Source: DATKCN01 sp035513175 (GTDB taxonomy: Bacteria; Chloroflexota; Chloroflexia; Thermomicrobiales; CFX8). From it: 9,187 bases of DNA. A program made the position numbers and the translations under genes. Below, piece by piece: positions 5,508 to 9,187 of this stretch. The notes beneath the pieces are model-generated. The model was given only the letters and a program-made list of their open reading frames with translations, searched no databases and had not been told where the DNA came from. Where the stretch lies: assembly GCA_035513175.1 (NCBI GenBank), contig DATKCN010000185.1, forward strand, positions 1-9,187, written 5' to 3'. Each line of letters begins with the position of its first letter. Position 1 is the first letter of the stretch.

Positions 5508-6095
5508 TCAATCGCTGGCACTACTCAGTGCGTTGGTGGCATGAAGCGACTCGAAGCCGGGAATGAACTTCCCCCAGTGTTCGTGCGATGCGGCGTTGAT
5601 GCGGCGCTGAATAGCATAGTACATGCCTGCGCGCGGCTCGCGAGGGTCGGTGCGCAGGCGCATGCGCGACTCGACCAGCGTCTTGCCGCCTTTGCGGTGG
5701 TTACACGGTTTGCACGCGGATACCAGATTGTCCCACGTGTGAAGGCCACCACGTGAGCGCGGGACAATGTGATCGATCGTCAGGTCGCCGGAACGCAGTC
5801 CGCAGTACTGACACGTGTAGTGGTCCCGGATAAAGACCTCGCGTCGCGTCAGCTTCACGCGGGGCCTGGGCCGCCTGATCAGATAGATCAACCGGATAAC
5901 AGACGGGGCATCGAAGCTACGCGTCGCCGACGCGATCGGGTACTGGTACACCTCGAGAATCTCGGCCTTCTCGTGAAACACAAGGCCCATCGCGCGGCGC
6001 ATGTTGCAGACGTTCAGCGGCTCGTAGTTCTGGTTCAGGACCAGAACCGGTCGGTGAGTGGAGCTACGTTGGTGAGGCTCCAGGAGTTCAGTCAT
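5508..6095 (-). CDS. HNH endonuclease family protein
   Basis: A 195-residue stand-alone HNH nuclease, expected to cut DNA with a divalent metal at a beta-beta-alpha active site. The N-terminal part has VLVLNQNYEPLNV (18-30), typical of this small bacterial family. The HNH core follows: a zinc pair CQYC (95-98), the catalytic DH (108-109), Asn123, a second zinc pair CKPC (128-131) and CNHRKGGKT. The C-terminal 45 residues resemble no domain I know. I chose the ATG at 6095 because GGAAG lies 5 nt upstream; an ATG at 6131 would add 12 residues but has no ribosome site. A TGCTATCAT promoter motif lies upstream. No methyltransferase or specificity subunit is near, so restriction is unlikely. It lies after uvrA on the same strand, which fits a DNA-repair role only loosely. 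The substrate is unknown. Confidence 0.9.
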   Translation of the reverse strand: MTELLEPHQRSSTHRPVLVLNQNYEPLNVCNMRRAMGLVFHEKAEILEVYQYPIASATRSFDAPSVIRLIYLIRRPRPRVKLTRREVFIRDHYTCQYCGLRSGDLTIDHIVPRSRGGLHTWDNLVSACKPCNHRKGGKTLVESRMRLRTDPREPRAGMYYAIQRRINAASHEHWGKFIPGFESLHATNALSSASD

Positions 6096-6162
6096 CTGTG
6101 CTTCCAGGCCGCCCTCGCACAGGCCGCGCATACAAATCGAGCGGAGACCGACACATCGACAG

Positions 6163-6171
6163 ATGATAGCA
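6163..6171 (-). promoter_or_regulatory. Candidate extended -10 promoter for the HNH gene
   Basis: The minus strand reads TGCTATCAT, one base from the tRNA promoters (TGCTATAAT). A start near 6156 would give a leader of about 60 nt to the chosen ATG at 6095. It separates HNH transcription from uvrA, which ends at 6275. No -35 is evident. Confidence 0.5.
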
Positions 6172-6231
6172 AGGCGAACGGTGGCCGCGCAACCGGGAGG
6201 CGCAAGGCAAAGTGAATCAGCGGCGTGAGAT

Positions 6232-6251
6232 GGCCGCGATCACTCGCGACC
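6232..6251 (-). terminator. GC-rich hairpin after uvrA, possible terminator
   Basis: On the minus strand GGTCGCGA pairs with TCGCGGCC (8 bp, one G-U) around GTGA, a stable GNRA-type tetraloop. It starts 24 bp after the uvrA stop. No U-run follows, so it is a weak candidate for termination or for mRNA 3'-end protection. Confidence 0.4.
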
Positions 6252-6274
6252 GGCGGGCATGATCGTTTCGCGGG

Positions 6275-9154
<2,880 letters not shown>

Positions 9155-9187
9155 CTCGTCTCCGGTCGTTGGGGTTCGGGATCCGGC

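Noticed and set aside
5508..6131. HNH gene starting at the upstream ATG at 6131
   Set aside because: No Shine-Dalgarno site lies before it, whereas the ATG at 6095 has GGAAG at a good distance and fits the family's usual N-terminus.

Overview
The window carries ordinary bacterial chromosomal genes at roughly 60% GC, packed mostly on the minus strand. Protein styles (UvrA, SerRS, a small stand-alone HNH endonuclease, a TyrA dehydrogenase), the Shine-Dalgarno sites and the two tRNA genes without encoded CCA point to a free-living, non-enterobacterial lineage. My impression is Chloroflexota or a similar deep branch. That assignment is a judgement from sequence style and is not proven. I see no phage gene, transposase, CRISPR array or restriction-modification pair.

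Layout from left to right: a prephenate dehydrogenase (tyrA, minus) runs off the left edge. Upstream of it lies a 69-residue single-pass membrane protein (minus). A divergent promoter region then separates this from an NAD(P)-dependent aldehyde dehydrogenase (plus). Next come tRNA-Ser(GCT) (minus), a 109-residue hypothetical protein (plus) with a perfect 12-bp hairpin after its stop, and tRNA-Ser(TGA) (minus). The right half is one minus-strand series, read right to left: uvrA, an HNH endonuclease, serS, then tRNA-Ser(TGA).

The most notable arrangement is the serine translation cluster, in which seryl-tRNA synthetase sits beside two of its substrate tRNAs, which read UCN-type and AGY codons. 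Between the HNH gene and serS are a long hairpin that begins at the base after the HNH stop codon and a clear intrinsic terminator. The last residues of the HNH protein use three AGY serine codons. This suggests, but does not show, that serS expression may be set by attenuation or read-through.

A second recurring signal is an extended -10 promoter motif, TGCTA followed by a TATAAT-like remainder, with no good -35. It lies upstream of both tRNAs, tyrA, the small membrane gene, the HNH gene and, as TGCTACACT, the aldehyde dehydrogenase. I found no convincing new multi-gene system here. The open questions are the serS leader, the HNH protein beside uvrA, and the two uncharacterised small proteins.
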